Source: Labrenzia sp. VG12 (GTDB lineage Bacteria > Pseudomonadota > Alphaproteobacteria > Rhizobiales > Stappiaceae). From it: a DNA stretch of 64,000 nt. The stretch lies in assembly GCF_002237595.1 (NCBI RefSeq), contig NZ_CP022529.1, forward strand, positions 372,001 to 436,000, read 5' to 3'. Of the stretch, positions 49,077-57,063 are shown piece after piece (positions within the stretch are counted from its first letter, which is position 1; every line of letters begins with the position of its first letter). The position numbers were made by a program, and so were the translations under genes. The notes under the pieces are model-generated. The model searched no databases. It saw nothing but the letters and a program-made list of their open reading frames with translations, and had not been told where the DNA came from.

Positions 49077-49910
49077 GTGATTCAGTTTCAGGAAGTCACC
49101 AAGACCTTCGGGTCTCGGACCGCGGTCAACAAAGTAAGTTTTAATATCGACCAGCCACAGATGGTCGGCATTATTGGCCGCTCCGGCGCCGGCAAATCCA
49201 CCTTGCTGCGCATGATCAACCGGCTGACGCCGGCGACCTCCGGTCAGATCCTGTTTGAGGGCCGCGACATTCTCGGCCTGCGCGGTGGCATGATGCGCCG
49301 CTGGCAGCGCGACTGCGCCATGGTGTTCCAGCAATTTAATCTGGTCCCGCGCCTCGATGTCTGCACCAATGTGATGCTCGGACGGCTGAATGGCCACGGC
49401 ACCTTGAAAAGCCTCTTCAACGTTTTCAGTGCAGATGATGTGAACACGGCGCTTGCCGCGCTTGACCGCCTCGGCATTGCGCAGGAAGCGACCAAGAGGG
49501 CAGAAGAACTGTCCGGCGGTCAGCAACAGCGCGTCGCCATTGCACGGGCCCTGATGCAGGACCCGCATATGTTCCTGGCCGATGAGCCGATCGCCTCGCT
49601 CGATCCGATGAACGCTAAGATCGTCATGGATGCGCTGCGCGAAATTCATGAGCGCGACAACAAGATCGTGCTTTGCAACCTGCACACACTCGACACCGCC
49701 CGCAGCTATTGCGACCGCGTGATCGGCATGCGGGACGGTTTCATCGTTTTTGACGGCAAGCCCGAAGAACTTACCACGAATGTGGCACGTGAGATCTACG
49801 GCGCCGATGAAAGCTTCAACGAGGCAGCAACCTCAACTGCCATCGATGCCGGCAAGTCCGGCGCACAAGAATCCGCTGGTGCGATGACCCCGGCGGCAGC
49901 AGCGGTCTGA
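49077..49910 (+). CDS. phnC: Phosphonate ABC transporter ATP-binding protein
   Basis: A 277-residue ATPase: Walker A GRSGAGKST, signature LSGGQQQR, Walker B MFLADEPIASLDP. PhnC-type features include FEGRDILGLRG and CNLHTLDTAR. The start is taken as GTG at 49077 (VIQFQEV), because the open frame from the ATG at 48960 would run through the PhoB array; the ribosome site upstream of the GTG is weak. It would energise uptake of phosphonates or related phosphorus compounds under phosphate limitation. Confidence 0.92.
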   Translation: MIQFQEVTKTFGSRTAVNKVSFNIDQPQMVGIIGRSGAGKSTLLRMINRLTPATSGQILFEGRDILGLRGGMMRRWQRDCAMVFQQFNLVPRLDVCTNVMLGRLNGHGTLKSLFNVFSADDVNTALAALDRLGIAQEATKRAEELSGGQQQRVAIARALMQDPHMFLADEPIASLDPMNAKIVMDALREIHERDNKIVLCNLHTLDTARSYCDRVIGMRDGFIVFDGKPEELTTNVAREIYGADESFNEAATSTAIDAGKSGAQESAGAMTPAAAAV

Positions 49911-49967
49911 TCCGGCTGCATACCTTATGACGTCATCAAGTTTGAGAACTCTCGGGGAGTGTCCCAC

Positions 49968-50885
49968 ATGAAAATCGTTGCTAAAGTTGCTGCGCTGGCC
50001 GCAGTCAGCATGATCGCTCTGAACGCCTCTGTTGCAGGTGCTTCTGAAATCACCGAATTCCGCATCGGCATCCTGGGCGGCGAAAACGCTTCCGACCGTC
50101 TGCGTGCCTATGAGTGCCTCGAGCAGAAAACCGCTGATCTTCTCGGCGTTCCGGTCAAGTTGTTCGCACCGGCCGACTACAACGGCGTGATCGAAGGCCT
50201 GCTCGGCGGCAACCTCGACCTGGCCTGGCTCGGCGCTTCCAGCTACGCGAAAGTCTACCTGACCGATCCGGAAGCTGTTGACCCGGTTCTGGTCAAGGTC
50301 AACGTTGACGGTGGCTACGGCTATTACTCCATCGGTTTTGCCCGCAACGACAGCGAGATCAACTCCCTGGAAGACATGAAGGGCAAGGTCTTCGGCTTTG
50401 GTGACCCGAACTCCACGTCCGGTTACCTGATCCCGTCCATCGCCATCCCGCAGGAAGGCTACTCCATGACCGCCGGCGAATATTTCGGTGACGTGGTCTT
50501 CACCGGTGGTCACGAGCAGACCATCGTTGCTGTTTCCAACGGCGACATCGATGCCGGCGTCACCTGGGCCGACGGCCTTGGTGAGTGGGAAGACGGCTAC
50601 AACTCCGGTGCCCTGCGCAAGGCTTCTGATGCCGGTCTGGTCGACATGACCGAACTGCGCCAGATCTGGCAGTCCCCGGTGATCCCGGAAGGCCCGATCG
50701 TTCTGTCCAAGAAGCTGCCGGAAGACGTCAAGATCAAGATGACCGGCCTGATCGCTTCCCTGAACTCCATCGATCCGGATTGCGCCTACAACATCGCAGC
50801 CGGTGAGACCAAGGGTTTCATGCCGATCACCCACGAAGCTTACGTGAACATCGTCGAAGCCCGTAAGGCCAAGAACAAGAACTAA
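49968..50885 (+). CDS. phnD: Phosphonate ABC transporter substrate-binding protein
   Basis: A 305-residue periplasmic protein with signal peptide (VAALAAVSMIALNASVAGAS). PhnD motifs include FRIGILGGENASDRLRAYEC, LAWLGASSYAKV and FGDPNSTSGYLIP, the phosphonate-binding Ser/Thr loop. GGGGAG supports the ATG at 49968. A strong hairpin follows its stop, so much of the transcript may end here. Confidence 0.94.
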   Translation: MKIVAKVAALAAVSMIALNASVAGASEITEFRIGILGGENASDRLRAYECLEQKTADLLGVPVKLFAPADYNGVIEGLLGGNLDLAWLGASSYAKVYLTDPEAVDPVLVKVNVDGGYGYYSIGFARNDSEINSLEDMKGKVFGFGDPNSTSGYLIPSIAIPQEGYSMTAGEYFGDVVFTGGHEQTIVAVSNGDIDAGVTWADGLGEWEDGYNSGALRKASDAGLVDMTELRQIWQSPVIPEGPIVLSKKLPEDVKIKMTGLIASLNSIDPDCAYNIAAGETKGFMPITHEAYVNIVEARKAKNKN

Positions 50886-50903
50886 GCGGTTCGTCTGAAC
50901 CCG

Positions 50904-50933
50904 AACGCGGGCCGGTTTCCGGCCCGCGTTTTC
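50904..50933 (+). terminator. Terminator-like hairpin between phnD and phnE
   Basis: A perfect 12-bp stem (50904-50915 with 50919-50930) around a TTT loop is followed by TTCT. It lies inside the operon and should reduce read-through to the permeases. Confidence 0.75.
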
Positions 50934-50958
50934 TATGACTTCCTCGAAGGATTCTGAA

Positions 50959-51807
50959 ATGGCCGTTGCCGCACTCGAACAGGAAATCCTGACACTGCGC
51001 AAACGACGCCAGCTTTACTCCCTGATCGGGCTGCTGCTGGTCGTCGCCGTACTTATGTCCGGGTACTCTAAATCGAACGAGATGAATTCCGGCGGCTTCT
51101 TGCAGGGCCTGACAAAATTCTTTGATTATCCGGGCGAGATCGTTGTTGAAGCCTGGGAAGCCGGACCGGCCTTTTTCGGCCTGATCCTGCATTTTGTTCC
51201 CGCAATGCTGGAAACGCTCAACATTGCTGCCGTTGCCACACTGATCGGCGGCGCCATGGCCGTTGTCCTGGCGATGGCCTCAACCCGCAATGTGGACAGC
51301 TGGGGCCCGCTCATTCCGGTGGTGCGCCGCATGATGGACATCATGCGCGCCTTTCCCGAACTTATCATCGCGCTATTCCTGATCTTTGTTCTCGGCTCCA
51401 GCCCGGTGCCCGCAATGATCGCCGTCGCCTTTCATACGGCCGGCGCATTGGGCAAGCTTTTTTCCGAGGTCAACGAGAACATTGACCGCAAACCGATCGA
51501 GGGCCTGTCGGCCTGCGGCGCCAGCTGGCTGCAGCGCATCCGCTACGCGGTGATGCCGCAGGTCGCGCCCAACTATCTGAGCTATTTCCTGCTGCGACTT
51601 GAAATCAACGTGCGCGCCTCGGCCATTCTCGGCTTTGTCGGGGCCGGTGGCATCGGGCAGGAGCTGCGCCGTACCATTGGCTGGGGGCAGGGCGCAGGGG
51701 ATGAGACCGCTGCAATCTTCGTTCTTCTGTTCCTGACCATCATGCTTATTGACCAGGCATCGTCCTACCTGCGCGGCAAACTCGTCGGCGCCGGCCGGGC
51801 TCATTGA
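50959..51807 (+). CDS. phnE: Phosphonate ABC transporter permease (first)
   Basis: A 282-residue permease with about six helices and the phosphonate-type loop FSEVNENIDRKPIEGLSACG. GAAGG sets the start at the ATG at 50959; an ATG at 50935 sits right at the terminator hairpin and is unlikely. The C-terminal motif ILGFVGAGGIGQELRR is typical of PhnE. It pairs with the longer permease that starts 12 bases downstream. Confidence 0.9.
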   Translation: MAVAALEQEILTLRKRRQLYSLIGLLLVVAVLMSGYSKSNEMNSGGFLQGLTKFFDYPGEIVVEAWEAGPAFFGLILHFVPAMLETLNIAAVATLIGGAMAVVLAMASTRNVDSWGPLIPVVRRMMDIMRAFPELIIALFLIFVLGSSPVPAMIAVAFHTAGALGKLFSEVNENIDRKPIEGLSACGASWLQRIRYAVMPQVAPNYLSYFLLRLEINVRASAILGFVGAGGIGQELRRTIGWGQGAGDETAAIFVLLFLTIMLIDQASSYLRGKLVGAGRAH

Positions 51808-51818
51808 GGAATTTCGAG

Positions 51819-53156
51819 ATGGCTATCGACACACTCAATGATCCGGTTTTCGACCGCAATTCCGTTTTCAAGAACGTTCGCCGCAGGGCTTGGATCACCG
51901 TCGGGGTGCCGATCGCGATCCTGACCTACCTGATCTACACTTGGTTCGCTTTTGGTGTGCCGGACCTTCTGGCCAAGGCTCAGCCCGAGCGGGCGGCCAT
52001 TCTGGCAACCGACTCTGTCGCCTACAAGGTTCACGTTACCAAGTTGCTGCGCCGCGACATCATGGAAGTCGCGATCGAAGGCGAGCGCCGGGCAACCTAT
52101 GAGCCTGACCAGCTGCCTGATTGGGTTGAGGTCAACGGCACAGATGCCTTTGTTGACCTGGGCGAGGGCTACACGATCACGATCACCGGCAAGGTGATGG
52201 AGTTCGACGTCCCGGACTACGGACTTATCAAGGTCACGGCCACCAACAGCGGCGTCAACACGGAACTGCCGCCCGGTCCGGTGCCCGAATGGATCAAGGA
52301 TGATCCCAGGAAGTTCAATGCCCGGCCGACGCTTGACCGGCGCGTTCAGGTGACAAAGACCAAGATCGAAGTGCACAATTACTTCGGCGGATGGGAGAAT
52401 TTCTGGTTCCCGTTCGGCTCTCAATTGCACGGCATGTCCTTCAGCCAGCTGTGGGCGATTGCGCTCTCGAATGAGCGCATTGACCCCAGCCAGTCGAACA
52501 TGTCCTTCATCCTGCACGAGTTCCTGGACAATCCGGACTGGCAGCACGGTGAAGTGTTTGTCGCCCTGCTTGAAACCATCATGATGGCTGTGCTTGGAAC
52601 GATTACGGCTGCGATCTTTGGTTTGCCGCTCGCATTCCTGGCAGCACGTAACTTCACGCCCTCCAGGATCCTGCGTTTCGGAACCCGCCGCCTGTTCGAC
52701 TTCCTGCGCGGCATCGACATGCTGATCTGGTCGCTGATCTTCATCCGGGCCTTCGGTCTCGGTCCGCTGACAGGCGCCCTGGCGATCGCATTCACGGACA
52801 CCGGTTCGCTCGGCAAACTGTTCTCAGAAGCGCTGGAGAATATCGACAACAAGCAGGTGGAAGGTGTGCGGGCGACGGGCGCCAGCCAGATCCAGCGCTA
52901 CCGGTTCGGCGTCATCCCGCAGATCCTGCCGGTGTTTGTCTCTCAGGTTCTTTACTACCTGGAATCGAACACACGCTCCGCAACGGTCATCGGTGCGCTG
53001 GGCGCCGGCGGCATCGGCCTGATGCTGGTGGAGACCATGAAGACCTCGCGCGACTGGGAAAACACCAGTTACATCATCATTCTGACGATCACCGTCGTCA
53101 TCGCGATGGACCAGACCTCAGGCTGGCTGCGGCGCAAGCTGATCGAAGGGAAATAG
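51819..53156 (+). CDS. phnE: Phosphonate ABC transporter permease (second, long form)
   Basis: A 445-residue permease. An N-terminal membrane anchor (VGVPIAILTYLIYTWFAFGV) and about 170 extra residues precede the normal permease part; GKLFSEALENIDNKQVEGVR is the ATPase-contact loop and GALGAGGIGLMLVETM the C-terminal motif. This longer second PhnE is common in alphaproteobacteria. GAGGA sets the ATG at 51819. It ends the operon at a terminator; no C-P lyase genes follow in the window. Confidence 0.9.
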   Translation: MAIDTLNDPVFDRNSVFKNVRRRAWITVGVPIAILTYLIYTWFAFGVPDLLAKAQPERAAILATDSVAYKVHVTKLLRRDIMEVAIEGERRATYEPDQLPDWVEVNGTDAFVDLGEGYTITITGKVMEFDVPDYGLIKVTATNSGVNTELPPGPVPEWIKDDPRKFNARPTLDRRVQVTKTKIEVHNYFGGWENFWFPFGSQLHGMSFSQLWAIALSNERIDPSQSNMSFILHEFLDNPDWQHGEVFVALLETIMMAVLGTITAAIFGLPLAFLAARNFTPSRILRFGTRRLFDFLRGIDMLIWSLIFIRAFGLGPLTGALAIAFTDTGSLGKLFSEALENIDNKQVEGVRATGASQIQRYRFGVIPQILPVFVSQVLYYLESNTRSATVIGALGAGGIGLMLVETMKTSRDWENTSYIIILTITVVIAMDQTSGWLRRKLIEGK

Positions 53157-53181
53157 GCCTCTGAACAGCGTCGGATTGAAG

Positions 53182-53214
53182 AACCCGGGCCGGTAATCGG
53201 TCCGGGTTTTTCTT
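53182..53214 (+). terminator. Intrinsic terminator of phnCDEE
   Basis: A stem closed by AACCCGG/CCGGGTT (53182-53188 with 53202-53208), extended inside by partial pairing, is followed by TTTTCTTG. Confidence 0.75.
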
Positions 53215-53314
53215 GTTTAGCCTTTGATAACTGCGTCATGCTGCTTCTTGCCGCAATTCCGTCGCGCTAGCGTGGCAGCGTCTGAAGAGTGATTCCTTGC
53301 TGGAGGAGGGGGCT

Positions 53315-54514
53315 TTGCCTCAGCGGATCTTGAAACGTCTTCTGGGAAGCTTGTTGGCAACGGGCTTGGTCGGGCTGGTCTCGACGGGTTCTGCCCAGGC
53401 GATTGAAAGCTGTGTTGCTTCGCTCAAGAAGCAGGCGATTGCCGCCGGGGTGCGGCCAGAGGTCGCCGAACGCATGCTCAAGGGGGCCTCCTATGATGAA
53501 AAGGTCATCCGGTTCTCCACTTCCCAGCCGGAACACAAGACGGAAATCTGGGATTACATGGCCTTTCTTGTCGATGCGCAGCGCATTCAGGACGGTAAGA
53601 AACTGCTGAAAAAGCACAATCGCACCCTGTCGGCGGTTGAACAGCGCTATGGTGTCAACCGGCATGTGGTGCTGGCGGTCTGGGGCATCGAAAGCGATTA
53701 CGGCAACTTCCGGGGCGATTTCTACACGCCGCATGCGCTTGCCAACCTGGCCTGTGCCGGCAAGAGGCGCCAGAAATACTTCCGCGGAGAGCTGATCAAG
53801 ACCATGCAGATCGCCTCGCGTGGTGATGTGCCGGAAAAGGACTTTGTCGGCTCCTGGGCAGGGGCTTTCGGACAGACCCAGTTCATGCCGAGCACCTATA
53901 ACAGTCTGGCGGTCGATTTTGACGGAGACGGGCGCAAGGATCTGGTCAATTCCGTGCCGGATGCCCTGGCCTCGACGGCGAACTTCCTGAAAAACGCCGG
54001 CTGGCGTGACAGCCGTCCCTGGGGTGTAGAGGTCAAGGTTCCCGGCGGCTATTCCGGGCCGTCCGGCCGCAAGAAATACGCTTCTCTGTCCACCTGGTCC
54101 AAGCGCGGGCTGAAGAAGGTTGACGGAGGAGCCCTCTCCGGCAAGCTCGAGGCGGCGCTGATCCGCCCGGCCGGTGTCAAGGGACCAGCCTTCCTCGTGA
54201 CCCGGAACTTTCGCGCGCTCAGATCCTACAACGCGTCGACCTCTTATGGCCTTGCGATTGCCCTGTTGTCGGAACTGGTCGCAGGGCGCGAGCCTTTCAA
54301 GACACCCTGGCCGACCAACAATCCCGGCCTGTCACGGGCGCAGCGCTGGGAGCTGCAGAAACTCCTGAACAAGAACGGCTTCAACGTCGGCACACCCGAC
54401 GGCAAGGTCGGACCGGCCACACGCGCCGGCATTCGCAAGGCGGAAGCCAAATACGGCATGCCGGTTACCGGCAGGCCGTCGTGGAACATCTACTATGCGC
54501 TCGGTGGCCGATAA
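53315..54514 (+). CDS. Lytic murein transglycosylase, MltB type
   Basis: A 399-residue exported enzyme that cleaves peptidoglycan glycan strands to form anhydromuropeptides. The signal peptide (RLLGSLLATGLVGLVSTGSA) is followed by an SLT_2 domain with catalytic Glu in WGIESDYGNF and the motif GAFGQTQFMPSTY. A C-terminal peptidoglycan-binding domain (LLNKNGFNVGTPDGKVGPAT) follows. The TTG at 53315, with GGAGGAGGGGG just upstream, is preferred to an in-frame TTG at 53297. Confidence 0.92.
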   Translation: MPQRILKRLLGSLLATGLVGLVSTGSAQAIESCVASLKKQAIAAGVRPEVAERMLKGASYDEKVIRFSTSQPEHKTEIWDYMAFLVDAQRIQDGKKLLKKHNRTLSAVEQRYGVNRHVVLAVWGIESDYGNFRGDFYTPHALANLACAGKRRQKYFRGELIKTMQIASRGDVPEKDFVGSWAGAFGQTQFMPSTYNSLAVDFDGDGRKDLVNSVPDALASTANFLKNAGWRDSRPWGVEVKVPGGYSGPSGRKKYASLSTWSKRGLKKVDGGALSGKLEAALIRPAGVKGPAFLVTRNFRALRSYNASTSYGLAIALLSELVAGREPFKTPWPTNNPGLSRAQRWELQKLLNKNGFNVGTPDGKVGPATRAGIRKAEAKYGMPVTGRPSWNIYYALGGR

Positions 54515-54520
54515 CGCGCG

Positions 54521-56146
54521 TCAGGAGGCGTCCTGGGTGATGGACCTGTAGACGCTGGAATGCAGGCAGTATCTGTTTCGGCCCGACTTCTTGGCCTCGT
54601 ACATCGCCTCGTCCGCGGCCCTCAGGAGCTCGTATTCCAGGAGCGGCCCGATTTCCCAGACGGCCGCGCCTGCACTCGCCCCCACGGATTTCTGCTGAGC
54701 GCCCTTGAAGCTCATGGGCTCGTTGACGTCCCGGATGACCTCTTCCAGCAGGCATGTCAGGTCGTCCAGGCCGGTTCGGTCCGCTGACAGGATCAGGAAT
54801 TCGTCGCCGCCCATGCGGATCAGGGCTTCGCTTTCATCCATCAGTGCCGACAGGCGCAAGGCGACGGTTCTGATCACGAGATCGCCGATCGAGTGCCCGT
54901 CCTGGTCGTTGATGCTTTTGAACCGGTCGAGATCGATCAGGATTGCCGAAATCCGGGTTCCGGGCGGAAATGTTTCCTGCACCATCTCGAAATACCGGTC
55001 CATCATGCGGCGGTTCCCGATACCCGTCAGCGCATCGTGAAGCGCATTATGTTCGATCTGGGCGTTGAGCGCACGCAAGGTCTCGTTGACTTCACGCAGT
55101 TCCTTGTTGAGCGCTTCCGTCTTGGTGCGCAATTCGCGCTCATAGTCGGCCTTGCTATGCGCCAGACGGAATTCCAGCCGGTTCCGGAAATCGTTGCTCG
55201 CCCGCTCGGTCTCTTCGGCGACCAGCTTCTTCTGCAGTTCAACATAGGCATTCAGATAGCCGAGCGCGGTTCTGTGCTCTTCAAGGGCCTCGTGCGTATG
55301 CGACAGTTTCAGATAGAAGTTTCGCGTCCAGTGATGGTAGTCGGCGCCGGCGGCGTTCAGAAGGCCGTTTTCGAGATCTGCGCGTGCTTCGTCAAAACGC
55401 TGTTCCTCGAAATAACTCAGTCCGAGCACGTAATAGAGGTGGCAGGCCACCCGGTGATCCTGGCTGAATTGCGCAGCCACGAGCCCTTTTTGTGCACATT
55501 CCCGGGCCTCCTGCAGGTGACCGGCCTCCACAAGCGCGGCGCCAAGCACTTCGTAGGCATAGGGAAGGTTCACGGCATTGCGGCTTGCCAGAGACTGTTG
55601 AAGGCAGGTCCGACCGGCCGCCACCGCTTTTTCGATCTTGTCGTTGCGCAGTTCGGCCCGCGACAGGGTCTGCAGAATGTGGCCCCGCTCAAACACCAGC
55701 CCAAGCTCATCGGCGATCGCCATGGCATCGTTCAGCTTGTCCTGCGCCTTGTCGTAGTCATTGTAATAGGCGCACATGTTGGCAAGCACGGTCAGAGGTT
55801 CGATGCCGGCCCTTGAATGAGCGGCGGGCCCCAGCACATCAAGGCTTTCTCCGAGGATTTCGTCCGCAAGGCTGAGTTCGCCCAGGCTGTAGGCACACAC
55901 GGATTTGATGACCAGCAGTTCCGACCAGCCTTCCGGGTCCCGGTCGAGGTCCATCTTTTTCAGGGCGTCATCCGCCAGTCTCGATGCAGCATCGAATTGC
56001 CCGGACCAGCGTTCAAGCCAGGCCAGATTGAACTGCAACGGGCGATCACCTGGTGATTGGGAATCGGACAGATCAAGAGCGCGATAAAGCAGGCGCTTGC
56101 AAAAGGCCGGATGACGCCATCGAAGGGCCCAACTCCGCTCCTGCAA
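54521..56146 (-). CDS. TPR-type sensor with C-terminal diguanylate cyclase (GGDEF) domain
   Basis: A 541-residue cytosolic protein. The N-terminal half is an array of TPR-like helical repeats, then a coiled coil (about 325-370) and a GGDEF domain whose signature is MGGDEFLIL, so the enzyme should make cyclic di-GMP. No EAL domain is present. The TTG at 56146 is the listed start; a CTG at 56155 lies closer to an AAGGAGG site (5 bases) and may be the true start. Its gene is convergent with that of the transglycosylase. Confidence 0.88.
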   Translation of the reverse strand: MQERSWALRWRHPAFCKRLLYRALDLSDSQSPGDRPLQFNLAWLERWSGQFDAASRLADDALKKMDLDRDPEGWSELLVIKSVCAYSLGELSLADEILGESLDVLGPAAHSRAGIEPLTVLANMCAYYNDYDKAQDKLNDAMAIADELGLVFERGHILQTLSRAELRNDKIEKAVAAGRTCLQQSLASRNAVNLPYAYEVLGAALVEAGHLQEARECAQKGLVAAQFSQDHRVACHLYYVLGLSYFEEQRFDEARADLENGLLNAAGADYHHWTRNFYLKLSHTHEALEEHRTALGYLNAYVELQKKLVAEETERASNDFRNRLEFRLAHSKADYERELRTKTEALNKELREVNETLRALNAQIEHNALHDALTGIGNRRMMDRYFEMVQETFPPGTRISAILIDLDRFKSINDQDGHSIGDLVIRTVALRLSALMDESEALIRMGGDEFLILSADRTGLDDLTCLLEEVIRDVNEPMSFKGAQQKSVGASAGAAVWEIGPLLEYELLRAADEAMYEAKKSGRNRYCLHSSVYRSITQDAS

Positions 56147-56311
56147 TTGCTTCAGTTTCGCCTCCTTCAGATCGTCGGCCTAAAAAATATCATTGGTGAT
56201 CATAGCGAGTTTTCCAATTCCGCAAGGGAATTTCATTGGGATAAGCCATAGATTTGTTGCGTTGCGAAAAGGTGCAGCGCAATATATTGGCGATTTTCAG
56301 GAGGAAATTGC

Positions 56312-56953
56312 ATGTCCGGGCGGATCTTGACTGTTGCACAGCAAAAAGGCGGATCGGGGAAAACCACGCTTGCGGTTCATCTGGCTGTTGCACTCGCGGC
56401 ACGATCAGGGGAGCCGGTCGCGATACTCGACGTGGATCCGCAAGGCTCGCTCGGCACATGGTACGAAGCCAGGGAAGACAGGCTCGGCGAAGACGAGACC
56501 GGCCTTGAGTTTCGGACGGCCTCGGGCTGGGGCGCGCGCCGTGAAGCCCGGTCCCTGGCCAGATCCCACGGATATGTGGTGGTCGACACACCGCCCAAGA
56601 CCGACGTTGATGCCAAACCGGCCATCGACGCGGCCGACTATGTCGTGGTGCCGGTGCAACCGACGCCGGTCGATCTCTGGGCAACGGCGCAGACATTCGA
56701 AATGGCGGCGCGCGAAGACACGCCGGCGCTTCTGATTCTCAACCGCGTGCCACCCAGAGCTTCCCTGACGGGGGAAATGGCAGAGGCGATCGTTGAATCC
56801 GGCTATGACGCGCTTGCGGCCCGGCTTGGCAACCGCACCGTTTTTGCAGCTGCCATGGGGCAGGGGGCTGCTGTCACCGAAGCCGCGCCGACCAGCAAGG
56901 CGGCTCAGGAAGTTGCGGCGCTGGTCGACGAATTGATCGGACGCATCGATTAA
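56312..56953 (+). CDS. ParA-family ATPase (orphan)
   Basis: A 213-residue deviant-Walker ATPase. The motif KGGSGKTT is residues 12-19, with LDVDPQGSL and VVVDTPPK downstream. AGGAGG supports the ATG at 56312. No ParB gene is adjacent, so it is an orphan of the ParA/MinD type that positions some cellular cargo, not a plasmid-partition pair. Confidence 0.9.
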   Translation: MSGRILTVAQQKGGSGKTTLAVHLAVALAARSGEPVAILDVDPQGSLGTWYEAREDRLGEDETGLEFRTASGWGARREARSLARSHGYVVVDTPPKTDVDAKPAIDAADYVVVPVQPTPVDLWATAQTFEMAAREDTPALLILNRVPPRASLTGEMAEAIVESGYDALAARLGNRTVFAAAMGQGAAVTEAAPTSKAAQEVAALVDELIGRID

Positions 56954-57063
56954 GTCTCTATTCTCTCTACGTCAGGAGAAGTGCGGATCGCGGCAGATTT
57001 GCCTTGTCCTTGTCACGTTCCGGTGCCTTGATAGGGGAACGTCTGGGCCCAGGAGGACTGGCC

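Noticed and set aside
50935..50958. Earlier ATG for the first PhnE
   Set aside because: It abuts the terminator hairpin with no free ribosome site, while the ATG at 50959 has GAAGG at the right distance.
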